A DNA stretch of 64,000 nt from Alphaproteobacteria bacterium (GTDB lineage: Bacteria; Pseudomonadota; Alphaproteobacteria; Micropepsales; Micropepsaceae): assembly GCA_003139615.1 (NCBI GenBank), contig PLJH01000129.1, positions 1-64,000 on the forward strand, given 5' to 3'. Shown piece after piece: positions 34,216 through 44,298 of this stretch. Made by a program: the position numbers and the translations under genes. How positions within the stretch are numbered: the stretch's first letter is position 1; each line of letters begins with the position of its first letter. The notes below the pieces were generated by a model. It saw only the letters and a list, made by a program, of their open reading frames with translations. It was not told the DNA's origin and did not search any database.

Positions 34216-34293
34216 ATGCTTTGGAATTGGGGCCCTGGTTGGGGCAGCGGCCCCCTTGGGGGGCCTGACCGCGGCTATTCGGGTGGAGCGTGA
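34216..34293 (+). CDS. possible 25-residue Gly/Trp-rich microprotein
   Basis: ATG 34216 preceded by AAGGGGAT (5-nt spacing after GGGG) opens a 26-codon frame ending in TGA. The product begins MLWNWGPGWGSGPLGG and is built from Gly, Pro and three Trp. Composition is far from random and the Shine-Dalgarno is better than that of the divergent kinase gene. Too short for homology reasoning here. Confidence 0.35.
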   Translation: MLWNWGPGWGSGPLGGPDRGYSGGA

Positions 34294-34340
34294 TGCCCGC
34301 GCCCGAAAGCCGCGGCCTGAACCTAGGTCGAAAGCCTGGC

Positions 34341-34499
34341 CTACATAGCAGGCATAGCAGCAACCTTCTTCGCCCGCCTTTTCTTCCGGCGGGCTTTCTT
34401 CGCTGGTTTTGCTTTCGCTTTCGCTTTTTTCGCTTTACGCTTTTTCGTGGCCTTCTTGGCCTTCTTCTTGGTCTTCTTCTTCTTGGTTGTCTTTGGCAT
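34341..34499 (-). CDS. 52-residue Lys/Ala-rich basic protein, histone-H1-like
   Basis: ATG 34499 has a strong Shine-Dalgarno (GAGGAG, about 8 nt upstream), which rules for this short start over an upstream in-frame one. Roughly half of the residues are Lys or Arg (MPKTTKKKKTKKKAKKATKK at the start), with Ala as the other main residue. It resembles AlgP/H1-like DNA- or RNA-binding tails and the C-terminal tail of the TopA in this window. It probably binds nucleic acid, without a defined fold. The underlying DNA is a low-complexity AAG/GCG run, so slippage could vary its length. Confidence 0.6.
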   Translation of the reverse strand: MPKTTKKKKTKKKAKKATKKRKAKKAKAKAKPAKKARRKKRRAKKVAAMPAM

Positions 34500-34731
34500 G
34501 TCAAACGACTCCTCTAGAGTTTGGGGTATTGCGACTCGCACCCCCCAAAACGCGAATAATATGAGTGGGTTGCGCGCATGACGCAATACTGACGCCTAGG
34601 CGGCGCAGGTGCCCAAACGCGCCGTTATCATAAAATGCAGTATTTTATTGGGTTTCAGCGCTTCGTCCGTATACTGACGAAAAACCCTGCGCCAAGCGGC
34701 CGGCCCCGTCAAGAACTTGAAAATGTGCGAA

Positions 34732-36195
34732 TCACCCCTCCTCGGGCAATTCGAGTCGGGTTTTGAGGAGCGCGTTGACGACCTGCGGATTCGCTTTTCC
34801 GCCGGTCTGCTTCATCACCTGACCGACAAACCATCCCGCCAATTTCGGTTTCGCCTTCACCTCTTCGACCTTGTCGGGGTTCGCCGCGATCACGGCATCG
34901 ATCGCCTTTTCGATGGCGCTCGTATCGGTCATCTGCACGAGTCCACGCGCACGAACGACGTCGGCAGGGTCTCCACCCTCGCTCCAGACGATATCGAGCA
35001 CGTCCTTCGCGATTTTTCCGGAGATCGTCCGGTCCGCGATCATCTTGAGGATGGTGTTGTTGGCGTGCGCGGTCACGGGACAATCGGCAATTGTGCGCCC
35101 GTCGCGATTGAGACGGCCCAGGATTTCATTGTTGAGCCAGTTCACCGCCGATTTCGCATCGATCCCCCGTGCAAGGTCCTCGAAATAGTCCGCGAGCTCG
35201 CGTTCGGTGACGAGAACGCCCGCGTCATAGGCAGAAAGTCCGAGGTCGCGCATGAAGCGTGCCTTCTTTTCGTCCGGCAATTCGGGCAAGGACGCCGCGA
35301 TCGTGTCGATCCACGCCTGCTCCAGCTCCAGCGGCAACAGATCGGGATCGGGAAAATAGCGATAGTCGTGCGCTTCTTCCTTGGAGCGCATCGGACGCGT
35401 TTCGCCCAGCTTCGAATCGAACAGCCGCGTCTCCTGGCGCACCGTGCCACCGGATTCGATCAGATCGACCTGCCTGCGTGCCTCGAATTCCACCGCCTGC
35501 GCGATGAATCGCATGGAATTGACGTTCTTGATCTCGCAGCGCGTGCCGAGCGGCCCGCCCGGCTTGCGCACGGACACGTTCACGTCGGCACGCATCGAAC
35601 CTTCGTCCATATTCCCGTCGCAGGTACCGAGATAGCGCACGATCGCGCGCAGTTTGCGCAGGAACGCAGCCGCTTCCTCGCTCGAACGCATATCGGGCTT
35701 GGTGACGATCTCCATCAGCGCGATGCCGGAACGGTTGAGATCGACATAAGACTGGTCAGGGTGTTGATCGTGCAGGCTTTTTCCCGCGTCCTGCTCGAGA
35801 TGCAGCCGCTCGATGCCGACGCGCACCGTCTCTCCCCCCGCAAGGTCGATATAGACCTCACCCTCGCCCACGATGGGGTTCTTGTACTGCGAGATCTGAT
35901 AGCCGGAGGGCAGATCGGGATAGAAGTAATTCTTCCGGTCGAACACCGAGGAGCGATTGACCTGCGCCTTGAGCCCAAGACCCGTGCGCACCGCCTGCTC
36001 GACGCAGAATTTGTTGATGACGGGCAGCATGCCCGGCATGCCCGCATCGACAAAGCTCACCTGTGCGTTCGGCTCCGCGCCAAACGCGGTCGCGGCGCCC
36101 GAAAACAGTTTCGAGACCGACAGAACCTGTGCATGGACTTCCATGCCGATGACGATTTCCCATTCGCCCTGGGCGCCCATGATCATCTTGCTCAT
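34732..36195 (-). CDS. gatB: aspartyl/glutamyl-tRNA amidotransferase subunit B
   Basis: 487 residues. It carries [13 protein letters not shown] at the N-terminus, [31 protein letters not shown] and the YqeY-like C-terminal domain (INVI-type end [13 protein letters not shown]). GatB binds misacylated tRNA and activates its acyl group in the GatCAB complex, which makes Gln-tRNA and/or Asn-tRNA by transamidation. ATG 36195 overlaps the gatA stop by ATGA with GGAGG upstream. gatC-gatA-gatB are contiguous on the minus strand. Confidence 0.96.
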   Translation of the reverse strand: MSKMIMGAQGEWEIVIGMEVHAQVLSVSKLFSGAATAFGAEPNAQVSFVDAGMPGMLPVINKFCVEQAVRTGLGLKAQVNRSSVFDRKNYFYPDLPSGYQISQYKNPIVGEGEVYIDLAGGETVRVGIERLHLEQDAGKSLHDQHPDQSYVDLNRSGIALMEIVTKPDMRSSEEAAAFLRKLRAIVRYLGTCDGNMDEGSMRADVNVSVRKPGGPLGTRCEIKNVNSMRFIAQAVEFEARRQVDLIESGGTVRQETRLFDSKLGETRPMRSKEEAHDYRYFPDPDLLPLELEQAWIDTIAASLPELPDEKKARFMRDLGLSAYDAGVLVTERELADYFEDLARGIDAKSAVNWLNNEILGRLNRDGRTIADCPVTAHANNTILKMIADRTISGKIAKDVLDIVWSEGGDPADVVRARGLVQMTDTSAIEKAIDAVIAANPDKVEEVKAKPKLAGWFVGQVMKQTGGKANPQVVNALLKTRLELPEEG

Positions 36196-37685
36196 GCCGC
36201 CCTCCACCAGGCTTCGGGTTTTGCCGCGAATTGGGCAGCCTGCTCGACCGAACGGCCGACGCGCAGGACTGTCGCTTCATCGAATGCCTTGCCGATGATC
36301 TGAAGTCCCAGCGGCAGACCTTCCGGCGTCAATCCCGCCGGAACGGAGATGCCCGGAAGGCCGGCAAGGTTCACGGTGACCGTGAACACGTCGTTCAGAT
36401 ACATCGACACGGGATCGGACGTTTTCTCGCCGATCGCGAAGGCGGGACCCGGTGTTGCCGGTGTCAACAGCACATCACATTTCTCGAAAGCCTGGGTGAA
36501 ATCGCGCGCGATCAGGGTGCGCAGCTTCTGGGCGCGGGAATAGAACGCGTCGTAATAGCCGGCGGACAGAACATAGGTACCGATCAGGATGCGCCGGCGC
36601 ACTTCCGCCCCGAAACCTTCGGCTCGGCTCTTCTCATAGAGATCGGTGATGTCGTGCGCGCCCTTGGCGCGATGGCCGAAGCGCACGCCGTCATAGCGGG
36701 CGAGGTTGGACGACGCTTCCGCAGGCGCCACTATATAATAAGCCGGCAGCGCATATTTCGTGTGCGGCAGGCTCACATCCACGATCTCGGCGCCTTGCGC
36801 CTTCAGCCACTCCGCGCCCTTCGCCCACATGGCATCGATCTCGGGCGGCGCGCCGTCGATGCGGTATTCCTTCGGGATGCCCACGCGCAGGCCCTTCACG
36901 CCCTGCTCGAGGGTCGCCTCGTAATCGGGGACCGGCACATCGACACTGGTCGAATCCTGCGGATCGACGCTCGCCATCGCCTTCATCAGGATCGCCGCAT
37001 CGCGCACGGTGCGCGTCATGGGTCCTGCCTGATCGAGCGACGACGCAAACGCGACGATGCCCCAGCGCGAGCAGCGCCCATAAGTCGGCTTGAGGCCGAC
37101 TGTGCCGGTGACCGCAGCGGGCTGGCGGATCGATCCACCCGTATCTGTGCCTGTTGCTCCGAGACAAAGATTCGCGGCGACCGAAGCGGCCGAACCGCCC
37201 GACGATCCGCCCGGCACAAGATTGCGATTGGAATTGCGCGCGCGCCACGGGTTCAGCACCGGCTTGAAATAGCTCGTCTCGTTGGACGAGCCCATGGCGA
37301 ACTCGTCCATGTTCGTCTTGCCCAGCATCACCGCGCCTGCATCCCAAAGGTTCTGCGACACGGTCGATTCATAAGGCGGAATGAAGTTCGACAGGATGTT
37401 GCTTCCGGCCGTGGTGCGCACGCCCTTGGTGCAGAACAGATCCTTTATCGCGAGCGGCAAGCCTTCGAGCGGGCCCATACTGCCCTTCGCGATGCGTGCA
37501 TCCGATGCGTCGGCCATTGCGAGTGCTTTTTCGGGCGTCTCGGTAACGAAGGCGTTCAATGTGCGCGCGCCTTCGATGGCCGAAACGAAGGCCTGCGTCA
37601 GCTCGCGCGACGAGATTTCCTTCTTGCGCACGGCCTCGCGCGCGTCGGCGAGCGTGAACGATGTGGGGTTGGTGGGGAGCGACAT
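36192..37685 (-). CDS. gatA: aspartyl/glutamyl-tRNA amidotransferase subunit A
   Basis: A 497-residue amidase-signature protein. The Ser-cisSer-Lys triad is present: Lys in LPLAIKDLF, cis-Ser in [11 protein letters not shown] and the nucleophile region [23 protein letters not shown] is also typical of GatA. It frees ammonia from glutamine for GatB. The gene starts 3 bp after gatC and overlaps gatB, consistent with a single transcript. Confidence 0.96.
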   Translation of the reverse strand: MSLPTNPTSFTLADAREAVRKKEISSRELTQAFVSAIEGARTLNAFVTETPEKALAMADASDARIAKGSMGPLEGLPLAIKDLFCTKGVRTTAGSNILSNFIPPYESTVSQNLWDAGAVMLGKTNMDEFAMGSSNETSYFKPVLNPWRARNSNRNLVPGGSSGGSAASVAANLCLGATGTDTGGSIRQPAAVTGTVGLKPTYGRCSRWGIVAFASSLDQAGPMTRTVRDAAILMKAMASVDPQDSTSVDVPVPDYEATLEQGVKGLRVGIPKEYRIDGAPPEIDAMWAKGAEWLKAQGAEIVDVSLPHTKYALPAYYIVAPAEASSNLARYDGVRFGHRAKGAHDITDLYEKSRAEGFGAEVRRRILIGTYVLSAGYYDAFYSRAQKLRTLIARDFTQAFEKCDVLLTPATPGPAFAIGEKTSDPVSMYLNDVFTVTVNLAGLPGISVPAGLTPEGLPLGLQIIGKAFDEATVLRVGRSVEQAAQFAAKPEAWWRAA

Positions 37686-37688
37686 GGC

Positions 37689-37976
37689 CTACTCCACCAC
37701 CTTGGGCACGACGAAGAAATGATCCTCGGACTCGGGCGCATTGGCGACGACTGCATCCGCATCACCGCCTGCCGTGACGGCGTCGGTTCGCATCTTGAGT
37801 TTCTGCGCGACCACGCTGGTGAGGGGCGGCACACCCGCGACATCGACTTCCTCGAGTTGCTGCACCCAGGCCAGGATCTGGTTCAACTCGTTCATCATGG
37901 GCTCGACGCGCTCCTCCTCGAGGGCGAGGCGGGCGAGCTTGGCGATGCGCCGGACGGTCTCTTTGTCCACGGACAT
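37689..37976 (-). CDS. gatC: aspartyl/glutamyl-tRNA amidotransferase subunit C
   Basis: 95 residues with the family pattern [28 protein letters not shown] (seen in parts [10 protein letters not shown] and ELNQILAWV), then PPLTSV and a disordered acidic C-terminus ([15 protein letters not shown]). GatC wraps around and stabilises GatA. ATG 37976 gives the standard length. The preceding ATG-less extension to 38003 has no homology. It is divergent from the VOC and ruvX genes. Confidence 0.95.
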   Translation of the reverse strand: MSVDKETVRRIAKLARLALEEERVEPMMNELNQILAWVQQLEEVDVAGVPPLTSVVAQKLKMRTDAVTAGGDADAVVANAPESEDHFFVVPKVVE

Positions 37977-38065
37977 GAGGAAGGCTCTGTGGTAAGTGTG
38001 CACGTCTTGCTAGCAACCGGGGGGCAGGCTGGCAAGCAATGTGAGGCGCCAACGGGGCTATACAT

Positions 38066-38431
38066 ATGTCTTTGGGCATTACAGGCATCGATCACGTACA
38101 GATGAGCGTGCCCCGCGTGCTGGAAGCGGACTGCCTCGCCTTCTACCGCAATGTTCTGGGCCTCACCGAAATCCCCAAGCCGGAGGAGTTGCGGGCGCGG
38201 GGCGGAGCCTGGTTTCAGGTGGGTGCTGCGCAATTCCACATCGGGGTCGATCCCGAGCCGTTCCCCAGGAGCAAACGCCATGTCTGCTTTCTGGTCCCCG
38301 ACCTTGCCGAAGCGCGCGCGGCTGTCGTCGCCAAAGGCGCAGTGATCGAGGAAGAAGGAATCGCGGAGGGCTTGCACCGCTTCTTTGTGCGCGATCCGGC
38401 CGGCAACCGCATCGAGATCGGCCAGAGGTAG
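38066..38431 (+). CDS. VOC (glyoxalase/bleomycin-resistance) family protein
   Basis: A 121-residue single VOC module set: GIDHVQMSVP at the N-terminus with His, FYRNVLGLTEIPKP, FHIGVDPEP, HVCFLVPDL and FFVRDPAGNRIEIGQ with the terminal Glu. His and Glu residues at the four family positions could hold a metal. VOC proteins include isomerases, dioxygenases and resistance proteins, and substrate cannot be assigned. It lies 6 bp before ruvX on the same strand. Confidence 0.85.
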   Translation: MSLGITGIDHVQMSVPRVLEADCLAFYRNVLGLTEIPKPEELRARGGAWFQVGAAQFHIGVDPEPFPRSKRHVCFLVPDLAEARAAVVAKGAVIEEEGIAEGLHRFFVRDPAGNRIEIGQR

Positions 38432-38437
38432 CCGATT

Positions 38438-38911
38438 TTGGCGCTCGTCGATCCCGCAGCTTTGAAAAGCATGCTTGCGCCCGGCGCACGCCTTCTCGGT
38501 CTCGATCTGGGTGAGAAGACCATCGGGCTTGCGCTCTCCGATACGGGGCTGATGATCGCGACGCCACTCAAGACTCTCAAGCGCACCAAATTCAGTATCG
38601 ATGCCGTGACGCTTGGGGCGCTGATCGCCGAACACGGCGTGGGCGGGCTCGTGGTCGGTCTGCCGCTTAATATGGATGGGAGCGAAGGACCGTCGGTGCA
38701 ATCCGCCCGTGCTTTCGTGCGCAATTTCAGCGCGAAAAGCGAAATCCCCATCGTGATGTGGGACGAGCGGCTTTCGACTGCGGCCGTAACGCGCACGCTG
38801 ATCGATGCCGACGCATCGCGCAAACGGCGCAAGGAAGTCGTCGACAAGATGGCAGCTGCCTACATCCTTCAGGGCGCGCTCGACGCGCTCCGGCATAGAG
38901 AGACGCGATGA
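38438..38911 (+). CDS. ruvX: RuvX/YqgF family pre-16S rRNA nuclease (putative Holliday junction resolvase)
   Basis: 157 residues with an RNase-H-like fold: [43 protein letters not shown] and [14 protein letters not shown] carry the conserved Asp/Glu residues. It takes part in 16S rRNA 5'-end maturation. The older resolvase label persists in annotation. The TTG start at 38438 gives the normal N-terminus; no ATG is near. It overlaps the MFS gene by ATGA. The gatCAB/ruvX divergence is a common alphaproteobacterial arrangement. Confidence 0.92.
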   Translation: MALVDPAALKSMLAPGARLLGLDLGEKTIGLALSDTGLMIATPLKTLKRTKFSIDAVTLGALIAEHGVGGLVVGLPLNMDGSEGPSVQSARAFVRNFSAKSEIPIVMWDERLSTAAVTRTLIDADASRKRRKEVVDKMAAAYILQGALDALRHRETR

Positions 38912-40227
38912 CCGATATTCCGCCGACGGAACGCATGGCCCGGTTCCTGTGGCTGCCGCCGGGTGCGCGACCGAAATATGCCATTCCGCAACGTCAGGAG
39001 CTGTTTCTTCTACTGGTCGGCACGACGCTTCTGTTCAGCGGCTACGACACGAACGTATTCGGCATCGCTTTACCGCAGATCCAAAAGGGATTGCATATCC
39101 CGGAAGACGCCGCGGGCCTGACTGTCACCTATTTCCGGATGGCAGCACTCGTAGCCCTGATGATCGCGCCGTTGGCCGACATTTTCGGCCGCAGACGGCT
39201 GTTGCTGATCACTGTGTTCGGCGAAGCAATCTTCACGGTCGCGAGCGGCTTCACCCAGACCTATCCACAATTCGTCTGGCTGCAAATCCTTGCGCGCGTG
39301 TTCGGCTATAGCGAGGAATTGCTGTGCTATGTCGTGATCGCCGAGGAGATGGATGCACGCGTGCGCGGCTGGGCATCGGGAACATTGGGCGCGCTGGGCG
39401 CCACGGGCGCGGGCGTGGCCGCGCTCATTTTCGCGCTGGTCAATGTGCTGCCTTTCGGCTGGCGGTCGATGTATGTGATCGGAGGCAGCGCGCTCTTCGT
39501 GCTCGCCTATTACCGCCGCAAATTGCCGGAGACCGAACGCTTCGAAATCCATCGCAAGGAGCTGGCGAAGATCGGTTCGAAATCGGCGGCGGCCGCGAGA
39601 ACGGTAGGCCTCCTGTTCCAGGAATATCCCGGCCGCCTGGCCGCCATGCTCTTGTCCGTGGGCGTGTTCTTCTTTGCGATCGGCCCCGCCATCGTGCTGA
39701 TGTCGAAATATCTGCAGCAGACGCTGCATTACACGCCCGGCCGCGTGACGATCCTCTTTGTGGGCGGAGGGCTCATATCGGTGATCGGCAACATCATCGC
39801 CGGGCGCCTGTCGGACCGCATCGGCCGCAAGCGCGTGCTGCTCGCGTGCGCCACCATTTGCGGCCTCGCCTTCGCCTTTCTCTATAGCGGGCGCGAGGTC
39901 GAATGGGTGCCGGTTGCGTGGATTCTCGCGGTCTTCGGATATTTCTCCTGCGATACCATCATGGCGGGCTATGCCGTCGAGATGTTTCCCACCGCCTACC
40001 GCGCCACGGCCGGCACGCTCCGATATGTGGTGGCAACTCTGACGGGCGCCGTCGCGCTCGCCATCGAAGGCGTCTTCTACGACCACTTCAACGCCCACGC
40101 CCCCGCAATCCTGATCTTCCTCGCCGCCATGCCGCTCGCCCTGATCGCGATATTGTTTCTGCCCGAAACGTCGCAGAAGAAGTTAGAGGAGATCAGTCAT
40201 GGGGAGGATGGGGTGGAGGCGAAGTAG
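38908..40227 (+). CDS. MFS transporter (sugar/metabolite:H+ symporter type)
   Basis: A 439-residue protein with 12 predicted hydrophobic segments. The first loop motif is [12 protein letters not shown]; the equivalent in the second half is [26 protein letters not shown] in the first helix and [21 protein letters not shown] near the 10th helix resemble the sugar-porter and metabolite-symporter groups, including the PTAYRATA motif. The C-terminus [14 protein letters not shown] is typical of those families. The substrate is unknown. The start overlaps ruvX by ATGA. Confidence 0.88.
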   Translation: MTDIPPTERMARFLWLPPGARPKYAIPQRQELFLLLVGTTLLFSGYDTNVFGIALPQIQKGLHIPEDAAGLTVTYFRMAALVALMIAPLADIFGRRRLLLITVFGEAIFTVASGFTQTYPQFVWLQILARVFGYSEELLCYVVIAEEMDARVRGWASGTLGALGATGAGVAALIFALVNVLPFGWRSMYVIGGSALFVLAYYRRKLPETERFEIHRKELAKIGSKSAAAARTVGLLFQEYPGRLAAMLLSVGVFFFAIGPAIVLMSKYLQQTLHYTPGRVTILFVGGGLISVIGNIIAGRLSDRIGRKRVLLACATICGLAFAFLYSGREVEWVPVAWILAVFGYFSCDTIMAGYAVEMFPTAYRATAGTLRYVVATLTGAVALAIEGVFYDHFNAHAPAILIFLAAMPLALIAILFLPETSQKKLEEISHGEDGVEAK

Positions 40228-40243
40228 CGCGCGCGCGCTTTAC

Positions 40244-40375
40244 TTGTCATGCCCCGCGACTGCGGGGCACCCAGGCGACGCGTCTCTACTTCAGAATAAA
40301 GAGTGTTTGATTGAACCCCGCCTGCAAGAACGAACCAACTTCACCTGGGTGGCCCGCATTCGCGGGCCATGACAA
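40244..40375. repeat. palindromic MITE-like element, copy 1
   Basis: A 132-bp inverted-repeat element. Left arm 40244-40277 and right arm 40342-40375 are inverted copies with TTGTCATG ends. Each arm contains its own hairpin: GCCCCGC-GACT-GCGGGGC (40251-40268) and GGCCCGC-ATTC-GCGGGCC (40351-40368). The bases differ between arms but pairing is kept, so structure is conserved. It shares layout with the copies at 53577 and 62074. Confidence 0.7.
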
Positions 40376-40473
40376 CAAGGGGAATGGACCCGTCGGTCAA
40401 ATGTCGAGTCACGTCATTGGGAAATCCGTGATATTGTAAATGTCGTCGAGGAGAGCAGTCAGCAAGCTCGGAA

Positions 40474-41112
40474 ATGGTTATGGCAAACACTCTTGAGTTT
40501 CCGAATGGAATGAGGCTGGTGCGGCTGGACGAGCTTCCTGGCCCGGAGTCGCAACGTGCTGTTGAGTGGGCTCGCGTTCAGCGTTCCCACATCGCGCCAG
40601 GGTACAAACTTACAGAATCAAATGACCTGAGATTTGCCAAATATGCGGAGATTAATGTGAATGCTCCCAACATTTGGAGAGTTTTTCGCGATCTATGCCA
40701 TGCTCTGCTCGGCCCCACCGCAACTCTTGTTGCCGGCGAGGTAGGTGACGAGCCGTGTTCGGTCGGTTCGGGCGACACCTCTTCGATTATCACCATGCTC
40801 GAACGTCACCAATACCAATTGTCGCACGATGGCTTCGTGCAGTTTGGCCTAATCTGCGATCTAAACGGCACGATTTCAGAGGTGTTTGTCGCACCGACAA
40901 AGCACTTCAAGGTTTGGCTGAATGCCGAAAAACTTTTCCGGTCAATCATGGACCGGCACAAGATTCTTGAGCAAAGCCGGCTGGAGTTTATCGACGAGTA
41001 TCCAAGGACGACTGTCGCACTGCCAGAAGGTCCCGACGCATTCCTTCCCAGAGAGTTGTTGAACTGCTTCAAGAACGAGCTTGGCGGATCGACCGTAGCA
41101 AGATTGAACTAA
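40474..41112 (+). CDS. unknown accessory protein, 212 aa
   Basis: A soluble protein without signal or membrane segments, with clearly AT-richer codon use than its neighbours. Segments such as [31 protein letters not shown] and [17 protein letters not shown] look like a compact alpha/beta domain. The two starts ATG 40474 and ATG 40480 are both possible. I do not recognise the family. The gene sits between a palindromic element (40244-40375) and the core pyrB gene, which suggests a recently gained single-gene insertion. Confidence 0.65.
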   Translation: MVMANTLEFPNGMRLVRLDELPGPESQRAVEWARVQRSHIAPGYKLTESNDLRFAKYAEINVNAPNIWRVFRDLCHALLGPTATLVAGEVGDEPCSVGSGDTSSIITMLERHQYQLSHDGFVQFGLICDLNGTISEVFVAPTKHFKVWLNAEKLFRSIMDRHKILEQSRLEFIDEYPRTTVALPEGPDAFLPRELLNCFKNELGGSTVARLN

Positions 41113-41173
41113 CCTGCCGCCTGCCCCACCGGCCTTGCCCACCGCCCCTCCTCCCCCTATAAGCCCATCTTTG

Positions 41174-42142
41174 ATGCCGGGCCGCGACGACACTCCGATT
41201 CTGAAGACAAGCCATCTGCTTGGAATCGAAGGAATTTCCGTCGGCGAAATCACCGCCCTGCTCGATCTGGCCGACGATTACGTCACGCTGGGCCGCTCGG
41301 CCGAAAAGAAGCTGGGCCTGCTCAAGGGCCGCACCCTCATCAACCTGTTCTTCGAGGCCTCCACCCGCACGCAAAGCTCGTTCGAGCTGGCGGGCAAGCG
41401 GCTGGGCGCGGACGTGCTGAACATGTCGGTCAAGACCTCATCGGTCTCCAAAGGCGAGACCCTGATCGACACCGCGACCACCCTGAACGCCATGCGGCCC
41501 GACATCCTCGTGGTGCGCCACCAGGATTCCGGCGCGGCCGAACTGCTCTCGCGCAAGCTCGATTGCTGCGTCGTCAATGCGGGCGACGGCAGCCACGAGC
41601 ATCCCACCCAGGCGCTTCTCGACGCACTCACCATCCGGCGGCGGCGCGGCGGTTTCGAAGGACTGATCGTGACGATCTGCGGCGACGTGCTGCACAGCCG
41701 GGTCGCGCGCTCCAACATCGTGCTCCTGTCCAAGATGGGCGCGCGTGTGCGGATCGCAGCACCTCGCACGCTGCTTCCCGCCGATGCGGATCGCCTGGGC
41801 GTCGAAATCTTCACCGACATGCGCGCGGCACTGGCAGGCGCGGACATCGTGATGATGCTGCGCCTGCAGCAGGAGCGGATGGCGGGCGCGTTCGTGCCGT
41901 CCACACGCGAATATTTCCGCTTCTACGGCCTCGACCGCGAGAAATTGAAGCTCGCGAAGCCGGGCGCGTTCGTCATGCACCCCGGTCCGATGAATCGCGG
42001 CGTGGAAATCGACTCCACCGTTGCCGACGACATCGAAGTGAGCGTAATCCAGGAACAGGTCGAGATGGGGGTTGCGATCCGCATGGCCGTGCTCGATGCG
42101 CTGTCGCGTGGGCTCGCAGCCGGAGGGCGGAACGCGCCATGA
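41174..42142 (+). CDS. pyrB: aspartate carbamoyltransferase catalytic subunit
   Basis: 322 residues. Carbamoyl-phosphate site [20 protein letters not shown] (residues ~55-75), [36 protein letters not shown] and the aspartate-binding end [11 protein letters not shown] are all intact. It forms N-carbamoyl-aspartate in pyrimidine synthesis. ATG 41174 gives the usual N-terminus; TTG 41135 is upstream in frame. The stop overlaps pyrC by ATGA, and the pair probably forms a joint complex. No regulatory pyrI is present. Confidence 0.95.
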   Translation: MPGRDDTPILKTSHLLGIEGISVGEITALLDLADDYVTLGRSAEKKLGLLKGRTLINLFFEASTRTQSSFELAGKRLGADVLNMSVKTSSVSKGETLIDTATTLNAMRPDILVVRHQDSGAAELLSRKLDCCVVNAGDGSHEHPTQALLDALTIRRRRGGFEGLIVTICGDVLHSRVARSNIVLLSKMGARVRIAAPRTLLPADADRLGVEIFTDMRAALAGADIVMMLRLQQERMAGAFVPSTREYFRFYGLDREKLKLAKPGAFVMHPGPMNRGVEIDSTVADDIEVSVIQEQVEMGVAIRMAVLDALSRGLAAGGRNAP

Positions 42143-43449
42143 CCGGCAAGCGCACCGCTTTCGTGAATGCGCGGCTGGTCGATCCCGCATCGCGGCTCGA
42201 TGCGCCGGGTGGGCTGCTGGTGGAAGACGGCCTGATCCGCGATTTGGGCCCGCGCCTGTTCCATGACGGCCATCCAGCGGACGCGGAAATTGTCGATTGC
42301 AAAGGCCGGGTGCTCGCGCCCGGGCTGATCGACATGCGCGTCTTCACCGGCGAGCCCGGGAGCGAACATCGCGAAACGCTCGCTTCTGCCAGCAGAGCTG
42401 CAGCAGCCGGCGGCGTCACCACCATCGTCGTGATGCCCAACACCGATCCGATCATCGACGAACCGTCGCTGGTCGATTTCATCAAGCGGCGCGCGGCCGC
42501 TACGGCCAGCGTGCGCGTGCTGCCGATGGCGGCGCTCACCCGCCATCTCGCAGGCGAGACGATGACGGAAATCGGACTTCTGATGGAAGCCGGCGCCATC
42601 GCCTTCACCGATGGCGACCGCACCATCGCCAACGCGCGCGTGATGCGCCGTGCCCTCGATTATGCCTCGACCTTCGGCGCGCTTGTGGTCGGACACGCGG
42701 AAGACCCCGATTTGTCGGCCGGCGCCGCGATGAACGAAGGCGAATTCGCGACGCGGCTGGGCATTCCCGCGGCGCCCAATGTGGCGGAAACGATCATCGT
42801 GGAGCGCGACATCCGCCTCGTCGAGCTGACCGGTGCGCGCTATCACATCGGACAAATCTCCTGCCGTGCCTCGCTCGATGCGGTGGCCGACGCGAAAGCG
42901 CGCGGACTGCCGATCACCTGCGGCGTCTCTGCCCATCATCTCGCGCTCAACGAACTCGATGTCGGCTCCTATCTGACCTTCCGAAAGGTGAAGCCGCCGC
43001 TGCGCTCGGAAGCCGATCGCGCCGCAATGGTGGAAGGCGTCGCGTCCGGCACGATCGACGTGATTGTCTCGAGCCACGATCCCCAAGCAGCCGACACCAA
43101 GCGCCAGACTTTCGCGCAAGCCGCGTTTGGTGCCGTCGGCCTCGAAACGCTGTTGCCCGCGGCGTTGGGCGTCCATCACGACGGCCGCGCCACCCTGCTC
43201 CATCTGTTGGCCACGATGACCACGGCGCCGGCACGTATATTGGGCCTCGATGCGGGCACGCTCGCGAAAGGCGCGCCGGCCGATCTTGTGCTGTTCGATC
43301 CGGAAGTGCCTTTTGTGGTCGAAGCCGACGATCTGCATTCGCGCGCGCGCAACACGCCCTTCGAAGGCCGCAAATTCCAGGGCCGCGCGCAGATGACCTT
43401 CGTGGGCGGCGTCTGCGTTTACGATCGCGCCAGGGACGCCGAAAACTGA
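42139..43449 (+). CDS. pyrC: dihydroorotase homologue lacking the metal-binding histidines (PyrC'/PyrX-like)
   Basis: A 436-residue amidohydrolase-fold protein colinear with class I dihydroorotases ([56 protein letters not shown]). The DxHxHxR metal motif is replaced by [10 protein letters not shown] (both His gone), the usual HVCHVS by HIGQIS, and the DHAPH region by SSHDPQA. This would leave no binuclear zinc site. In pseudomonads a similar inactive DHO-like protein is needed to assemble PyrB. Coupling to pyrB by ATGA supports that structural role here. A separate active dihydroorotase would be expected elsewhere. Confidence 0.85.
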   Translation: MTGKRTAFVNARLVDPASRLDAPGGLLVEDGLIRDLGPRLFHDGHPADAEIVDCKGRVLAPGLIDMRVFTGEPGSEHRETLASASRAAAAGGVTTIVVMPNTDPIIDEPSLVDFIKRRAAATASVRVLPMAALTRHLAGETMTEIGLLMEAGAIAFTDGDRTIANARVMRRALDYASTFGALVVGHAEDPDLSAGAAMNEGEFATRLGIPAAPNVAETIIVERDIRLVELTGARYHIGQISCRASLDAVADAKARGLPITCGVSAHHLALNELDVGSYLTFRKVKPPLRSEADRAAMVEGVASGTIDVIVSSHDPQAADTKRQTFAQAAFGAVGLETLLPAALGVHHDGRATLLHLLATMTTAPARILGLDAGTLAKGAPADLVLFDPEVPFVVEADDLHSRARNTPFEGRKFQGRAQMTFVGGVCVYDRARDAEN

Positions 43450-44069
43450 TGTTCGATCTCGATTGGGTTTCGCTCGGTCCCTATCTCGCCGCGGCCATCG
43501 TGTTCGGATACTTGCTGGGTTCGATTCCGTTCGGCTTGATCTTCTCCTGGCTCGCGGGCGCGGGCGATGTGCGCAAGATCGGCTCCGGCAATATCGGCGC
43601 GACGAATGTTCTGCGCACGGGCAACAGATGGGCGGCTGCCGCCACGTTGCTCTGCGATGGCGGCAAGGGCGCGGTGGCCGTGCTCCTCGCTCGCCATTTC
43701 GAAAACGATCAAGTCGCTGTATTCGCGGGCCTCGGCGCCTTTCTCGGCCATCTGTTTCCGCTCTGGCTCGGTTTCAAGGGCGGCAAGGGCATGGCGACAT
43801 TTCTCGGCGTCACACTCGCGCTTTTCTGGCCGGTAGGCCTGCTCGCGATGGCGACATGGCTGGTCGTGGCCCTCATCTGGCGCATGTCGTCGCTGTCCGC
43901 TCTGATCGCAGCTGTGCTCACCCCTCTTTATATGGCGCTGTTCCACCATCCGCTGTTCGCAATGCTCGAACTCGTGCTGGTGCTGCTGATCTTTGCGATG
44001 CATCGCGAAAACATCCGGCGCATCCTGAACGGCCAGGAACCGAAGATTGGCGAAACCAAAAAGGCTTAA
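43449..44069 (+). CDS. plsY: glycerol-3-phosphate acyltransferase PlsY
   Basis: 206 residues, five to seven hydrophobic segments. The conserved motifs GYLLGSIPFGLIFSWLAG, GSGNIGATNVLR and GHLFPLWLGFKGGKGMAT are present. PlsY transfers acyl from acyl-phosphate to glycerol-3-phosphate in the inner membrane, the first step of phospholipid synthesis. The start shares one base with the pyrC stop (TGATG). The short polar C-terminus (RRILNGQEPKIGE) is normal. Confidence 0.94.
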   Translation: MFDLDWVSLGPYLAAAIVFGYLLGSIPFGLIFSWLAGAGDVRKIGSGNIGATNVLRTGNRWAAAATLLCDGGKGAVAVLLARHFENDQVAVFAGLGAFLGHLFPLWLGFKGGKGMATFLGVTLALFWPVGLLAMATWLVVALIWRMSSLSALIAAVLTPLYMALFHHPLFAMLELVLVLLIFAMHRENIRRILNGQEPKIGETKKA

Positions 44070-44255
44070 CGCAGGGGTCGCTGAGGATGCGCAGAGGACG
44101 CAGAGGGATCGAGGTTTCCATCTCTTTCAGCTCGTTTGCGAACCATTTCCCTGGCGCGCGTTTCGCGCGCCGAGCAATTGATTGGCGGGTACCGAATGCC
44201 GACAGAATCTCCGCCCTCCTCTGCGATCGCTGCGCATCCTCAGCGACCACTGCGT
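44069..44255. repeat. 187-bp intergenic element with long terminal inverted repeats
   Basis: GTCGCTGAGGATGCGCAG at 44077-44094 has its exact reverse complement at 44230-44247. The similarity extends outward and inward to about 39 bp per arm with a few mismatches (AACGCAG ... CGCAGAGG). Between the arms is a perfect hairpin GGCGCGCG-TTT-CGCGCGCC (44153-44171). It fills the plsY-dprA gap almost completely. CTCTGCG-rich repeats of this look are widespread between bacterial genes. Confidence 0.7.
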
Positions 44256-44298
44256 TAAAAGTCTCTACGCCGTTGCGGACCTCGGGGGCTCGTCCGCG

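Noticed and set aside
42139-43449. Calling the metal-site-less pyrC a pseudogene
   Set aside because: The frame is complete, coupled to pyrB, and inactive but functional homologues are known, so a structural role is more likely.
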